DNA from: an uncultured Pelagibacteraceae bacterium
Lineage (GTDB): Bacteria; Pseudomonadota; Alphaproteobacteria; Pelagibacterales; Pelagibacteraceae
Assembly (NCBI GenBank): GCA_902514665.1
Contig: CABXRS010000007.1
Coordinates: 1-49,448 of the forward strand
Direction of reading: 5' to 3'
DNA length: 49,448 bases
Shown here: in pieces, positions 7,693 to 16,172 of the stretch
Layout: the number at the start of each line of letters is the position of its first letter
How positions within the stretch are numbered: the stretch's first letter is position 1
Position numbers and translations under genes: made by a program
Notes under the pieces: model-generated
The model's database searches: none
What the model saw: only the letters and a program-made list of their open reading frames with translations
What the model was told of the DNA's origin: nothing

Positions 7693-9469
7693 TTAAAGAT
7701 TTTTGAGGCTTCATATCGTTCTTATTAATTCCAGCCACTTTAACGGGTTTTTTCATAGCATCTCTTCTAAATGGCTCACCTAGTTCTTGGTTAAGAATTA
7801 CTTCAATAAATGTAGTAATTCCTTTTTTTTGATCTTCACAAGATTGCTTTATAGCTGCTGTGGTTTCTTCCATTGTTCTTACTGAAACTCCTTTTAATCC
7901 ACAGGCATCAGCAACTTTTGCATAACTTAACTCTGGATCCAGTTCTGTTCCAATAAAATTATCATCAAACCAAAGAGTGGTATTTCTTTTTTCTGCACCC
8001 CACTGATAATTTCTAAAAATAACCATTGAAATTGCCGGCCATTCTTCTCTTGCACAAGAACTCATTTCATTCATGCTAATACCAAATGCTCCGTCACCTG
8101 CAAAACCAATTACTGGTGTATCAGGACATCCAATTTTTGCTCCTAAAATTGAGGGAAAACCATATCCACAGGGACCAAATAATCCTGGCGCTAAATACTT
8201 TCTTCCTTTTTCAAAAGTTGGATAAGCATTTCCAATAGCACAATTGTTTCCAATATCACTAGAAATAATTACATCCTCTGGCATTCCTGCTTGAATTGCT
8301 CTCCAAGCTTGTCTAGGGGACATCCTGTCCTTATCTCTTTCTCTTGCTTCTTTGTTCCAAACTGTGCCTTCGTCATCTTCTTCATGGTCTAAACTTGATA
8401 GTTTTTGCAACCAAGCAGATTTAGTTTGATGAATGATATCTTTTCTTTTTTGTCGATCTTTATCACCTGCTTTTGGAGAAAGTTGAGCAAGCAATTGTTG
8501 GGAAACTAATTTAGCATCACCGCAAATACCGACAGTAACCTTTTTAGTTAAGCCAATACGATCTGAATTCATATCTACTTGAATAATACTTGCTTCTTTT
8601 GGCCAATAATCCATTCCATATCCTGGGAGTGTTGAAAATGGGTTTAATCTTGTACCTAATGCTAAAACTACATCAGCTTTTTGAATTAATTCCATTCCAG
8701 CTTTGGATCCATTATAACCTAAAGGTCCAGCTGCTAATGGATGACTGCCTGGAAAGCTGTCGTTATGTTGGTAACCAGAACAAACTGGGGCATCTAATTT
8801 TTCTGCAAGCTTTTTACAGTCCTCTATTGCTCCACCAATTACAACACCTGCCCCTGATAAAATTACAGGAAATTTTGCATTTGATAATAAATCTGCAGCT
8901 TTTTTAATTGCATCAGTCCCTCCAGCTTGTCTTTCTAATCTAACAATTGGAGGCAGGTCTATATCAATAACTTGTGTCCAATAATCTCTTGGTACATTGA
9001 TTTGCGCTGGTGCAGATCCTCTAATTGCTTTTTCAATAACTCTATTTAACACCTCTGCCATCCTTGATGGATCTCTAACTTCTTCTTGATAACAAACCAT
9101 GTCTTTAAATAAATTCATTTGTTCTACTTCTTGAAATCCACCTTGCCCCATTGTTTTATTTGCAGCTTGAGGTGTGACTAATAAAAGTGGAGTATGATTC
9201 CAGTAAGCAGTTTTAATTGGTGTAACCAAACCAGTAATCCCAGGACCATTTTGAGCAATTACCATTGACATTTTACCAGTTGCTCTCGTATATCCGTCAG
9301 CAATTAAACCACCATTAGTTTCATGAGCAACATCCCAGAATTTAATTCCAGCATCCGGAAAAATATCTGAAATCGGCATAAAAGCTGAACCAATTATTCC
9401 AAATGCGTGCTCTATACCATGCATTTGTAAAACTTTTACAAAAGCCTCTTCTGTTGTCATTTTTGTCAT
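7685..9469 (-). CDS. xsc: Sulfoacetaldehyde acetyltransferase (Xsc)
   Basis: A 594-residue thiamine-diphosphate enzyme. The N-terminus (FVKVLQMHGIEHAFGIIGSAFMPISDIF) and the QGGFQEVEQMNLFKDMVCYQEEVRDPSR region match Xsc rather than acetolactate synthase. The GDGAF...N ThDP-Mg motif is at IGFAGDGAFGISMNE near residue 450. Xsc converts sulfoacetaldehyde and phosphate to acetyl phosphate and sulfite, the last desulfonation step for taurine, isethionate and related C2 sulfonates. A strong Shine-Dalgarno (AGGAGAGG, 9480-9487) lies 10 nt before the first ATG, which fixes the start ahead of a second in-frame ATG three codons on. It is divergent from suyAB and coupled to the SxtJ-like gene downstream. 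No acetate kinase or phosphotransacetylase is in the window. Confidence 0.94.
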   Translation of the reverse strand: MTKMTTEEAFVKVLQMHGIEHAFGIIGSAFMPISDIFPDAGIKFWDVAHETNGGLIADGYTRATGKMSMVIAQNGPGITGLVTPIKTAYWNHTPLLLVTPQAANKTMGQGGFQEVEQMNLFKDMVCYQEEVRDPSRMAEVLNRVIEKAIRGSAPAQINVPRDYWTQVIDIDLPPIVRLERQAGGTDAIKKAADLLSNAKFPVILSGAGVVIGGAIEDCKKLAEKLDAPVCSGYQHNDSFPGSHPLAAGPLGYNGSKAGMELIQKADVVLALGTRLNPFSTLPGYGMDYWPKEASIIQVDMNSDRIGLTKKVTVGICGDAKLVSQQLLAQLSPKAGDKDRQKRKDIIHQTKSAWLQKLSSLDHEEDDEGTVWNKEARERDKDRMSPRQAWRAIQAGMPEDVIISSDIGNNCAIGNAYPTFEKGRKYLAPGLFGPCGYGFPSILGAKIGCPDTPVIGFAGDGAFGISMNEMSSCAREEWPAISMVIFRNYQWGAEKRNTTLWFDDNFIGTELDPELSYAKVADACGLKGVSVRTMEETTAAIKQSCEDQKKGITTFIEVILNQELGEPFRRDAMKKPVKVAGINKNDMKPQKSLNG

Positions 9470-9588
9470 AAAAATAAAACCTCTCCTAAATATAAATTAA
9501 AATAGTATTTATAAAATTCATTTGTTAATTTTTGCGATTAATATATAAGATTTTAGGAAATTCAAATAAACAATTCGACACTATAACA

Positions 9589-9873
9589 ATGGCTACAGAT
9601 ATCATAATTCATGACAAAAAAGACAATGTTGGCGTTGTGGTAATTGAAAAAATTACTTCAAAACAAGATTGTAATTGCTGGATAATGGAAGATGATAGCT
9701 CTACAAATATTCAATCAATGGATGAAATACCTTTGGGACATAAAATTGCAATGATTGATTTAAACGAAGGCGATACAATACTGAAATATGGGCATGATAT
9801 AGGTAAAGTTGTGAAATCTATAAAAAAAGGCCAACACGTTCATGTTCACAACGTAAAAACTAAAAAATGGTAA
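9589..9873 (+). CDS. suyA: (2R)-sulfolactate sulfo-lyase, small (alpha) subunit
   Basis: The ATG at 9589 gives a 94-residue SAF-domain protein starting [20 protein letters not shown]. It ends with the diagnostic [29 protein letters not shown]. Stand-alone SAF proteins of this size, paired with a UxaA-type large subunit, form SuyAB, which cleaves (R)-sulfolactate to pyruvate and sulfite. Altronate dehydratase carries both parts in one chain, so the split favours SuyA. The frame is open to a TTG at 9532, but that extension does not resemble the family. No good Shine-Dalgarno precedes the ATG, so a very short leader or leaderless mRNA is possible. suyB follows after 4 nt. The xsc gene is divergent, with 119 nt between the two starts. 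Confidence 0.9.
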   Translation: MATDIIIHDKKDNVGVVVIEKITSKQDCNCWIMEDDSSTNIQSMDEIPLGHKIAMIDLNEGDTILKYGHDIGKVVKSIKKGQHVHVHNVKTKKW

Positions 9874-9877
9874 TAAA

Positions 9878-11044
9878 ATGGAAATCCCAAAAAATTTTTT
9901 AGGTTATAAAAGAGAGAATGGGAGAGCAGGTACTAGAAATCATGTAATAATTCTTCCAGTTGATGATATTTCTAATGCTTGTGCTGAAGCTGTTGCAAAT
10001 AATATTAAAGGAACAATTGCTCTACCTCATTCTTACGGAAGACTTCAATTTGGAGCAGATTTAGAGCTTCATTTTAGAACCATGATTGGAACTGGTTGTA
10101 ATCCAAATGTAGCTGCAGTAATTGTAATTGGAATTGAGCCTAAATGGACTAAAAAAATAGTTGATGGAATTGCAAAAACTGGGAAACCAGTTGAAGGTTT
10201 TCATATAGAGCGTACAGGTGACATAGGTACGACAATGAAAGCTTCGAAAAAAGCACAGGAATTTGTGATGTGGGCATCTGAAAAACAAAGAGAAGAATGT
10301 CCTTTAAGTGACCTGTGGATATCAGTCAAATGCGGTGAGTCTGATACCACGTCTGGGTTAGCTTCAAATCCAACAGTAGGAAATTTAATGGATAAATTAG
10401 AACCCTTAGGTGTTCACTTATGCTTTGGTGAAACATCAGAGCTTACAGGAGCAGAAAAAGTTTGTGCTACAAGAGGTGCAACAAAAGAAGCTTCAGAAAA
10501 GTTTATGAAAACATGGAATAATTATAATGATTTTATATTAAAGGAAGCAACTAATGATCTTTCAGAGAGTCAGCCTACGGCTGGAAATATTGCTGGCGGA
10601 TTAACTACTATAGAAGAAAAAGCTTTTGGAAACTTTCAAAAAATTGGAAATTGTAAATTTATTGATGTATTAGAGCCAGCTGAAGAACCAAAAAAAGGCA
10701 AGGGTTTATATTTTATGGACACTTCATCAGCTGCTGCTGAATGTGTAACTCTTCAAGCAGCAGCTGGTTTTAATATTCATTTATTCCCAACTGGACAAGG
10801 AAACATTGTTGGAAATCCAATTGAACCAGTGATTAAACTAACTGCTAATCCTTTAACAGTTAAAAGTATGGGTGAACACATCGATTGTGATGTATCAAAA
10901 ATACTTTCAAGAGAAATGAATTTATCAGATGCTGGGGATGAACTGATTAAAGCAACATTAAGGGTTGCTAACGGAAGATTAACTTGTGCTGAAGCTTTAG
11001 GTCATAAAGAATTTGTTATGACAAAACTTTATAGAAGTGCCTAA
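9878..11044 (+). CDS. suyB: (2R)-sulfolactate sulfo-lyase, large (beta) subunit
   Basis: A 388-residue UxaA-C-domain protein. Distinctive stretches are [82 protein letters not shown] and [20 protein letters not shown]. These are the conserved blocks of SuyB, and the cysteines in GTGCNPN and KCGESD probably help hold the iron cofactor. With SuyA it releases sulfite and pyruvate from (R)-sulfolactate, which marine phytoplankton and other bacteria release, directly or as dihydroxypropanesulfonate. The next gene, 16 nt downstream on the same strand, is a PSE-type putative sulfate exporter, the same association seen for suyZ. No sulfolactate dehydrogenase or dedicated uptake system is in the window. 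Confidence 0.92.
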   Translation: MEIPKNFLGYKRENGRAGTRNHVIILPVDDISNACAEAVANNIKGTIALPHSYGRLQFGADLELHFRTMIGTGCNPNVAAVIVIGIEPKWTKKIVDGIAKTGKPVEGFHIERTGDIGTTMKASKKAQEFVMWASEKQREECPLSDLWISVKCGESDTTSGLASNPTVGNLMDKLEPLGVHLCFGETSELTGAEKVCATRGATKEASEKFMKTWNNYNDFILKEATNDLSESQPTAGNIAGGLTTIEEKAFGNFQKIGNCKFIDVLEPAEEPKKGKGLYFMDTSSAAAECVTLQAAAGFNIHLFPTGQGNIVGNPIEPVIKLTANPLTVKSMGEHIDCDVSKILSREMNLSDAGDELIKATLRVANGRLTCAEALGHKEFVMTKLYRSA

Positions 11045-11060
11045 TTAATTTTTTAATTTC

Positions 11061-12134
11061 ATGATTTATAAAAAGTACTTGGTATTGATACCTGGTATAA
11101 TTTTAGCTTTTGTTCTTTATACTTTATCACAAGGTATAAATAACATAGTTGGAATTGAATTAATGGGGTATACCAAAAGTCCCATTTCTACAGCAATGAT
11201 TGCCATTTTATTTGGTATGTTTTTTGGAAATATATTTAAAATCAGGGAAATTTTTTTAAAAGGTTTGGATTTTACTCAAAAAAATATTCTAAAGCTTGGT
11301 ATTATTTTTTTAGGAATTCAACTAAAACCTTTTGCATTTTTAGAATTTGGAAAAATAGCAATTCCATTAATAATAATTTGTATTGTTAGTGTTTTATTAG
11401 TTATAAAACTAATAAGTAGAAAAATAATAATCCCAAAACGCATGTCCTATCTTATTTCTGTTGGCAGTACTGTTTGTGGTACTACAGCAATAATGGCAAT
11501 GGCTCCTGTGATAAATGCAAAAAAAAATGAAGTATCCTACGCAATTGCTAATATTACTTTGTTTGGTATTCTTTCAATGCTCATTTACCCTTATTTTGCT
11601 AATTTTTATTTTAATGGTGAGTCATTATTTATTGGTTTGTTTTTAGGCACTGCTATACACGAGACTGCTCAAGTTGCTGCAGCTGGACTAATTTATGATC
11701 AACAATTTAATAGTCCAGAAACTTTAAATATTTCAACATTAACTAAATTGATTAGAAATACATTTTTAATAATTATGATACCTCTATTTGCCTATCTGTT
11801 TTCCAGAGGTCAAATTAAACAGAAAAAATACTCAATTATTAGTATTTTTCCTTACTTTGTATTAGGTTTTATAGGCATGATAATTTTAAGAAATTTAGGT
11901 GATCATATATTCTTTGTTAACCATAATGAAATTTGGTCAAGTGCAGTAGAAAATATAAAATTTTTATCTAAAATTTTTTTAACAATGGCAATGGCTGCAA
12001 TAGGTCTTTCAACAAATTTGAGGGAGATCAAGAATATGGGTTATAAGCCTTTTCTTGTAGGTTTTGTTGCTATGGCAACAGTTGGATTAATTTCGATTGT
12101 TACAATAGAAATATTTATTAATTATATTATTTAG
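11061..12134 (+). CDS. YeiH / putative sulfate exporter (PSE, SuyZ/TauZ-type) family membrane protein
   Basis: A 357-residue integral membrane protein with about ten transmembrane segments. It contains the family blocks LKLGIIFLGIQLKPFAFLEFGKIA, SVGSTVCGTTAIMAMAPVINAKKNEVSYAIANI and GTAIHETAQVAAAGLIYDQ. This is the Cons_hypoth698 (PF03601) family, proposed to export sulfate in sulfonate-degrading bacteria (TauZ, SuyZ). It sits 16 nt behind suyB in the same direction, so it fits removal of the sulfate or sulfite made from sulfonates. The transport substrate has not been proven for the family in general. The last 8 nt overlap the end of the convergent tauE-like gene, leaving no room for a terminator. 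Confidence 0.88.
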   Translation: MIYKKYLVLIPGIILAFVLYTLSQGINNIVGIELMGYTKSPISTAMIAILFGMFFGNIFKIREIFLKGLDFTQKNILKLGIIFLGIQLKPFAFLEFGKIAIPLIIICIVSVLLVIKLISRKIIIPKRMSYLISVGSTVCGTTAIMAMAPVINAKKNEVSYAIANITLFGILSMLIYPYFANFYFNGESLFIGLFLGTAIHETAQVAAAGLIYDQQFNSPETLNISTLTKLIRNTFLIIMIPLFAYLFSRGQIKQKKYSIISIFPYFVLGFIGMIILRNLGDHIFFVNHNEIWSSAVENIKFLSKIFLTMAMAAIGLSTNLREIKNMGYKPFLVGFVAMATVGLISIVTIEIFINYII

Positions 12135-13209
12135 CTTTAATAAGTAATTTTATTTTTAAGTTTGACACAAATTTTCTGATGAATGCTGCTGCAACCCCTA
12201 AAGTAATAGCAAACATAATTGTGAATAAACCATAAAAAAATGGCATCTCATTAGAAAAATCAACAATAAAATTTGAAAAAAAGTTAAGGTCTTTACTTTT
12301 AGTTGATTGAACATTATTTAAAATTTCATTAGCAAAAAAAGTATCATAGGCAATGGCTATTCCAACAATTAATAATAATATTGCAAGTAAAGCTCGCAAT
12401 CCAGAGCTATCAATTCTCTCACCAACTTTTTGACCTACTTGAACTCCAATTATTGAGCCTATAATCAACATTAAAACTAAAAGTAAATCTATTGATCCAT
12501 AATTAAACGAGTGTAAGAAAGTAACTATGACACTTACAAATATTGTTACAAACAAAGAAGTTCCTGGAACTAATTTTGTAGGCATTTTTATTATATAAAT
12601 CATTGCAGGAACTAGTATGAAAGCACCACCAATTCCCATAATAGCAGCAATAAATCCAACAATAAGTCCTATAATAATTGGGGTAAAAATGCTCTCATAC
12701 AATTTTGATTTAGGAAATCTCATTCTAAGTGGAAGGCCATGTATCCAATAATGTACATGAGCTTTTTTTTTTGCTAAAACATTTCTTTTTGCTTGGTCTA
12801 TTTCTCTTAAACTTTCAACAAGCATCAACGTTCCAATGATAGCTAGAATATACATATAGGCTAAAGAGATAACTGTATCAATTTTTCCAATACCCTTAAA
12901 ATATGAGAAAGTATAAATTCCTATTGTAGTTCCGATTGCGCCACCAATAACTATTGTAAAACCCATTTTATAATCTAAAATATTTTTTAGATAATAAGTG
13001 GTTGATCCAGAGACAGATGTAGCCAAAATATTGTTTGCCTCATTTGCAACTGCATAAGCGGGAGGAATACCTAAAAAAATTAAAAAAGGTGTCATTAAAA
13101 AACCACCTCCAACTCCAAATAATCCTGATAAGACTCCAACAATTGCACTTAACAAAAGTATTTCTATAGGATTAACAAATACTTGCGCGATTGGTAAAAA
13201 GACTTCCAT
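12127..13209 (-). CDS. TauE/SafE-family sulfite exporter-like permease (with cytoplasmic insert)
   Basis: A 360-residue DUF81-family permease. It has two homologous halves with the repeated glycine-rich motif: GVLSGLFGVGGGFLMTPFLIFLGIPP in the first and GFIAAIMGIGGAFILVPAMIYII in the second. A polar loop of about 40 residues (QAKRNVLAKKKAHVHYWIHGLPLRMRFPKSKLYE) separates the halves, making it longer than typical 250-residue members. TauE of Cupriavidus necator exports sulfite during C2-sulfonate use. The flanking xsc, suyAB and apr genes make sulfite the best guess here. A 44-aa membrane protein gene sits 31 nt upstream on the same strand. The 3' end overlaps the convergent PSE gene by 8 nt. 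Confidence 0.87.
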   Translation of the reverse strand: MEVFLPIAQVFVNPIEILLLSAIVGVLSGLFGVGGGFLMTPFLIFLGIPPAYAVANEANNILATSVSGSTTYYLKNILDYKMGFTIVIGGAIGTTIGIYTFSYFKGIGKIDTVISLAYMYILAIIGTLMLVESLREIDQAKRNVLAKKKAHVHYWIHGLPLRMRFPKSKLYESIFTPIIIGLIVGFIAAIMGIGGAFILVPAMIYIIKMPTKLVPGTSLFVTIFVSVIVTFLHSFNYGSIDLLLVLMLIIGSIIGVQVGQKVGERIDSSGLRALLAILLLIVGIAIAYDTFFANEILNNVQSTKSKDLNFFSNFIVDFSNEMPFFYGLFTIMFAITLGVAAAFIRKFVSNLKIKLLIKAK

Positions 13210-13240
13210 ATAAACTTAAAAAATGCGGCTTAAAAATAAC

Positions 13241-13375
13241 TTAGTTAAATGTAACAAAAGTTCCAACTAAAATTACACCCCAGTATGCAAGTAAACTCAT
13301 TAAAATGCCTACTTTAATAGATGATGATTTTAATCTGGGGAATTTATTAAAAATTTTAATTTCTGAAAGGTGCAT
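13241..13375 (-). CDS. 44-aa small membrane protein preceding the TauE-like gene
   Basis: This short frame fills most of the interval between the TauE-like permease and the 116-aa apr-linked gene. It encodes 44 residues: a basic, polar N-terminus (MHLSEIKIFNKFPRLKSSS) followed by one hydrophobic helix (VGILMSLLAYWGVILVGTFV) ending TFN. The ATG is at 13375 and the stop is 31 nt before the TauE ATG, in the same direction, so it is probably co-transcribed. I do not recognise a family. A single-helix accessory subunit or regulator of the permease is a reasonable guess. The size, hydrophobic pattern and tight placement support it as real. Confidence 0.62.
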   Translation of the reverse strand: MHLSEIKIFNKFPRLKSSSIKVGILMSLLAYWGVILVGTFVTFN

Positions 13376-13440
13376 TTATCTCGTCAATACACCCACTGAA
13401 AAATTTGTCAAATAATTATTTAATTTATGCTAATTTTTTT

Positions 13441-13791
13441 TTAATAAATTGTTGCTCCATAAACTTTAATAAGGTTATCTTCAACACCTAGAACTAATCT
13501 ACCTAAGAACTCTCCAGGAAGTTCCTTGTTTGTTTGTTTTATCAAAACAGTTACGTGATCGCCTCGTCTTAAACATCCAAAAGGTTCGAAAGTTTCCTTT
13601 AAATTTACAATTAATTTATTATTTGCCCACTGTTTACCCAGTTCAACTTCATTTGCTCCAAAAAGCATCTGAGTAGAGAAATCTCTTGTAAATCCTCCAT
13701 AATCTTTAAGATTAGATGATTTTACTAAATTATTCCAGATTGGTTTGGCTAATTCATATATTTCATCATCAGTTTTAGATAAAATATTCAT
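13441..13791 (-). CDS. Hypothetical 116-aa protein of the apr operon
   Basis: A soluble 116-residue protein without signal peptide or membrane segment, 20 nt downstream of aprA on the same strand. The N-terminal part is helical (LSKTDDEIYELAKPIWNNLVKSSNLKDYGGFTRDFS). The C-terminal half looks beta-rich (LIVNLKETFEPFGCLRRGDHVTVLIKQ, GEFLGRLVLGVEDNLIKVYGATIY). The alpha-then-curved-sheet pattern and length resemble the NTF2/SnoaL-like fold, but I cannot assign a family. Co-transcription with aprMBA suggests a part in sulfite oxidation. ATP sulfurylase, the usual next enzyme, is much larger and this is not it. Confidence 0.75.
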   Translation of the reverse strand: MNILSKTDDEIYELAKPIWNNLVKSSNLKDYGGFTRDFSTQMLFGANEVELGKQWANNKLIVNLKETFEPFGCLRRGDHVTVLIKQTNKELPGEFLGRLVLGVEDNLIKVYGATIY

Positions 13792-13811
13792 ATTTATTTG
13801 TAATTTAAATT

Positions 13812-15671
13812 TTAAGAAGCTTTTTTCTTCTCGTTCTCATCAACGATATGGTAAACTGGAACCTTCTCAAGACTAAATTTACTTGTCTTAGGATCTCTTC
13901 TAGAAACTGTTAAACAGTGCCAGTTTTCGTCATCAAGTTTCATATGATCTCCTCTATAGTAATAACCCGGCCATCTAGTTTCCTCTCTAAACATTGTATG
14001 TTCTGTTACACACTGAGATGTAAGAGCTCTATGTTTAAGCTCCCAAGCTCTCATTAGTTGATGATAATCTTCAGCTCCAACATTCTCTAGGTCTTCCTCT
14101 AACCAAGTCAAAAGTTCCAAACCTCTTTTCAACATATTAGCATTAGTCATATAGTTAGTCGCTATACCGCCCACATATTCATCCATAATCCTTTGTAAGC
14201 GTTGAAGTCCTTGAATTGGAGAAATATAACTTGGGGATACTGTTCCACCAGTTATTTCATTTTGAGCAACTTTGTAAGTTTCAAGAGGTTTATAAACTTT
14301 ATCTTTAAAATCCTCACATTGTTTATCTGTTACTTTTAAACCTTCAGCTTTTTTATCCTCAATATATTTAACGGCAGCTTTTGCAGCCAATCTGCCCTCT
14401 GTAAATGATCCAGAAGAAAATTTGTGTGCACTTCCACCCACAGTGTCTCCAGCTCCAAATAGACCGTCAATTGTGAGCATTCTATTATAACCCCAGAAAT
14501 ATTCTGGGGGAGATAAATCTTCAGGTCCACTAACCCAAGCTCCTGAACAAGTAGCATGTGAACCCATTACATATGGTTCTGACGTTGTTAATTCTGGATT
14601 TGTATATTTTGGATCAATGTTTTGAGATGCCCAAACTACAGCCTGACCAACTGTCATCCCTAAGAAATTTTCCCAACCTACTGTTTCTAAATGTGGGTCT
14701 TGGAATGCCTCAGTTGTGACCATTTGGATTGGTCCACCACCTGCCATAGTTTCTTGAATAAAAGCATGATTTCTTAAACAAGTTGGTGTTGGATGATGAT
14801 CAATGTATTCACCTACTAATTCTTTAGTTTGATCATACCATTTTTTTTCATAGTTTTCACCATTAGCATTTTGAGTATAAGTTTTTAAGTGTAAGAAATA
14901 AGCGCCAACAGGTCCATAACCATCTTTAAATCTGCACAACACAATTCTGTTTTCCATTTGTGTCATTTTAGCTCCAGCTGCAATCGGTAATGCATAAGCT
15001 GAACCATTACTCCATGGTGCATACCATGTTCTACCCATCCCTTCACCAACAGCTCTTGGTTTAAATATATGAGAGGCTCCACCTGCTGAAACAATTACAG
15101 CTTTTGCTCTAAAGACATGAAAATCTCCAGTTCTCATGTTAAAACCTACAGCTCCACCTACTCTATTTTCTTTAGCTTCATCCATTAAGAGATGAGTGAT
15201 CATAATTCTATTATAAATTTTATCTGCAGATTTTTTTGCTGCTTCTGCAACAATTGGTTTATAACTTTCACCATGTATCATAATCTGCCACTTACCTTCT
15301 CTAAGATATCTTCCAGTTTCCTCATTCTTCATCATAGGAAGACCCCACTCGTCGAACATATGAACAGTAGAATCTACATGACGAGCCATATCGTAACCTA
15401 AATCTTCTCTTACCATTCCCATTAAATCATTTCTTGCGTATCTAACATGGTCTTCAGGTTGATTTTCACCCCATTGCATTCCCATATAACAATTGATTGC
15501 ATAAAGTCCTTGAGCAACAGCACCACTTCTATCTATATTGGCTTTTTCAACACACACAATTTTCATATCTCTACCCCAGTGCCTTGCTTCAAAAGTAGCA
15601 CCTGTTCCTGCCATACCTCCGCCGACAACTAAAATATCACAATCTTCGTAATGTGTTTTATGCTTTGCCAT
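13812..15671 (-). CDS. aprA: Adenylylsulfate (APS) reductase, alpha subunit
   Basis: A 619-residue flavoprotein of the fumarate-reductase/succinate-dehydrogenase superfamily. The N-terminal FAD motif is ILVVGGGMAGTGATFEARHWG. The following residues (SGAVAQGLYAINCYMGMQWGENQPEDHVRYARNDLMGMVREDL) and the central VVSAGGASHIFKPRAVGEGMGRTWYAPWSNGSAYALPIAAGA block are characteristic of AprA. It reduces APS to sulfite and AMP or, in sulfur oxidisers and probably here, runs in reverse to oxidise sulfite. Its ATG overlaps the aprB stop by one base (TAATG). Gene order aprM-aprB-aprA is that of the sulfite-oxidising lineage. No sat gene for the next step is visible in this window. Confidence 0.96.
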   Translation of the reverse strand: MAKHKTHYEDCDILVVGGGMAGTGATFEARHWGRDMKIVCVEKANIDRSGAVAQGLYAINCYMGMQWGENQPEDHVRYARNDLMGMVREDLGYDMARHVDSTVHMFDEWGLPMMKNEETGRYLREGKWQIMIHGESYKPIVAEAAKKSADKIYNRIMITHLLMDEAKENRVGGAVGFNMRTGDFHVFRAKAVIVSAGGASHIFKPRAVGEGMGRTWYAPWSNGSAYALPIAAGAKMTQMENRIVLCRFKDGYGPVGAYFLHLKTYTQNANGENYEKKWYDQTKELVGEYIDHHPTPTCLRNHAFIQETMAGGGPIQMVTTEAFQDPHLETVGWENFLGMTVGQAVVWASQNIDPKYTNPELTTSEPYVMGSHATCSGAWVSGPEDLSPPEYFWGYNRMLTIDGLFGAGDTVGGSAHKFSSGSFTEGRLAAKAAVKYIEDKKAEGLKVTDKQCEDFKDKVYKPLETYKVAQNEITGGTVSPSYISPIQGLQRLQRIMDEYVGGIATNYMTNANMLKRGLELLTWLEEDLENVGAEDYHQLMRAWELKHRALTSQCVTEHTMFREETRWPGYYYRGDHMKLDDENWHCLTVSRRDPKTSKFSLEKVPVYHIVDENEKKKAS

Positions 15672-16141
15672 TAGTAATAAACTCCTTTTTTGAAAGAGTC
15701 TTTAGGAACACTAGGTAATTCGCCATCAATGTTGAGTCCTTCTGGCTCCGTATATAATCTTTGAGAATTGATCTCTCCCTGATTAGGTTTATCACCTTCA
15801 GCTAATTTAGGAATAAATTTACCCCACGGCTTTGTTGTTATAGGTGAAACAAAATCCTTAGTTGTTCCATTTCTAAATTTAATCTTCCAAGAAATAGTGC
15901 CTTTTTCCTCTTCTCTTCTAACTCTTACACTGTGGCCCATTGGAGCGAAGTCAGCATAGCCCCTAACATCAATAGCATGATTAGGGCAAGCTTTTACACA
16001 TGAATAACACTCCCAACAAAAATTAGGTTCAATATTTTTAGCACGTCTAATATTTTCATCAATGTGCATTATATCTGATGGACAAATATCTACGCAATGG
16101 CCACAGCCATCACATCTAGTCATGTATACAAAAGTTGACAT
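15671..16141 (-). CDS. aprB: APS reductase, beta subunit (2x[4Fe-4S] ferredoxin-like)
   Basis: A 156-residue iron-sulfur protein. Two four-cysteine clusters near the N-terminus read CDGCGHCVDICPSDIM and CWECYSCVKACPNHAI, with the aromatic residue next to cluster cysteines that AprB uses for electron transfer. The remaining 100 residues form the AprB-type beta sheet and the C-terminal arm that wraps around AprA. It passes electrons between the AprA flavin and the membrane partner AprM. It lies 31 nt after aprM and overlaps aprA by one base. Confidence 0.95.
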   Translation of the reverse strand: MSTFVYMTRCDGCGHCVDICPSDIMHIDENIRRAKNIEPNFCWECYSCVKACPNHAIDVRGYADFAPMGHSVRVRREEEKGTISWKIKFRNGTTKDFVSPITTKPWGKFIPKLAEGDKPNQGEINSQRLYTEPEGLNIDGELPSVPKDSFKKGVYY

Positions 16142-16172
16142 GATTTAATTATTTCCTTTTCTTTTTATCATA

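Noticed and set aside
7685..9469. Acetolactate synthase as the identity of the ThDP enzyme.
   Set aside because: The N-terminal and QGGFQEVEQM blocks are those of Xsc, there is no small regulatory subunit, and the neighbours are sulfonate genes.
9589..11044. Altronate or galactarate dehydratase as the identity of the SAF/UxaA pair.
   Set aside because: Those enzymes are usually single chains, no uronate genes are present, and sequence blocks and neighbours match SuyAB.
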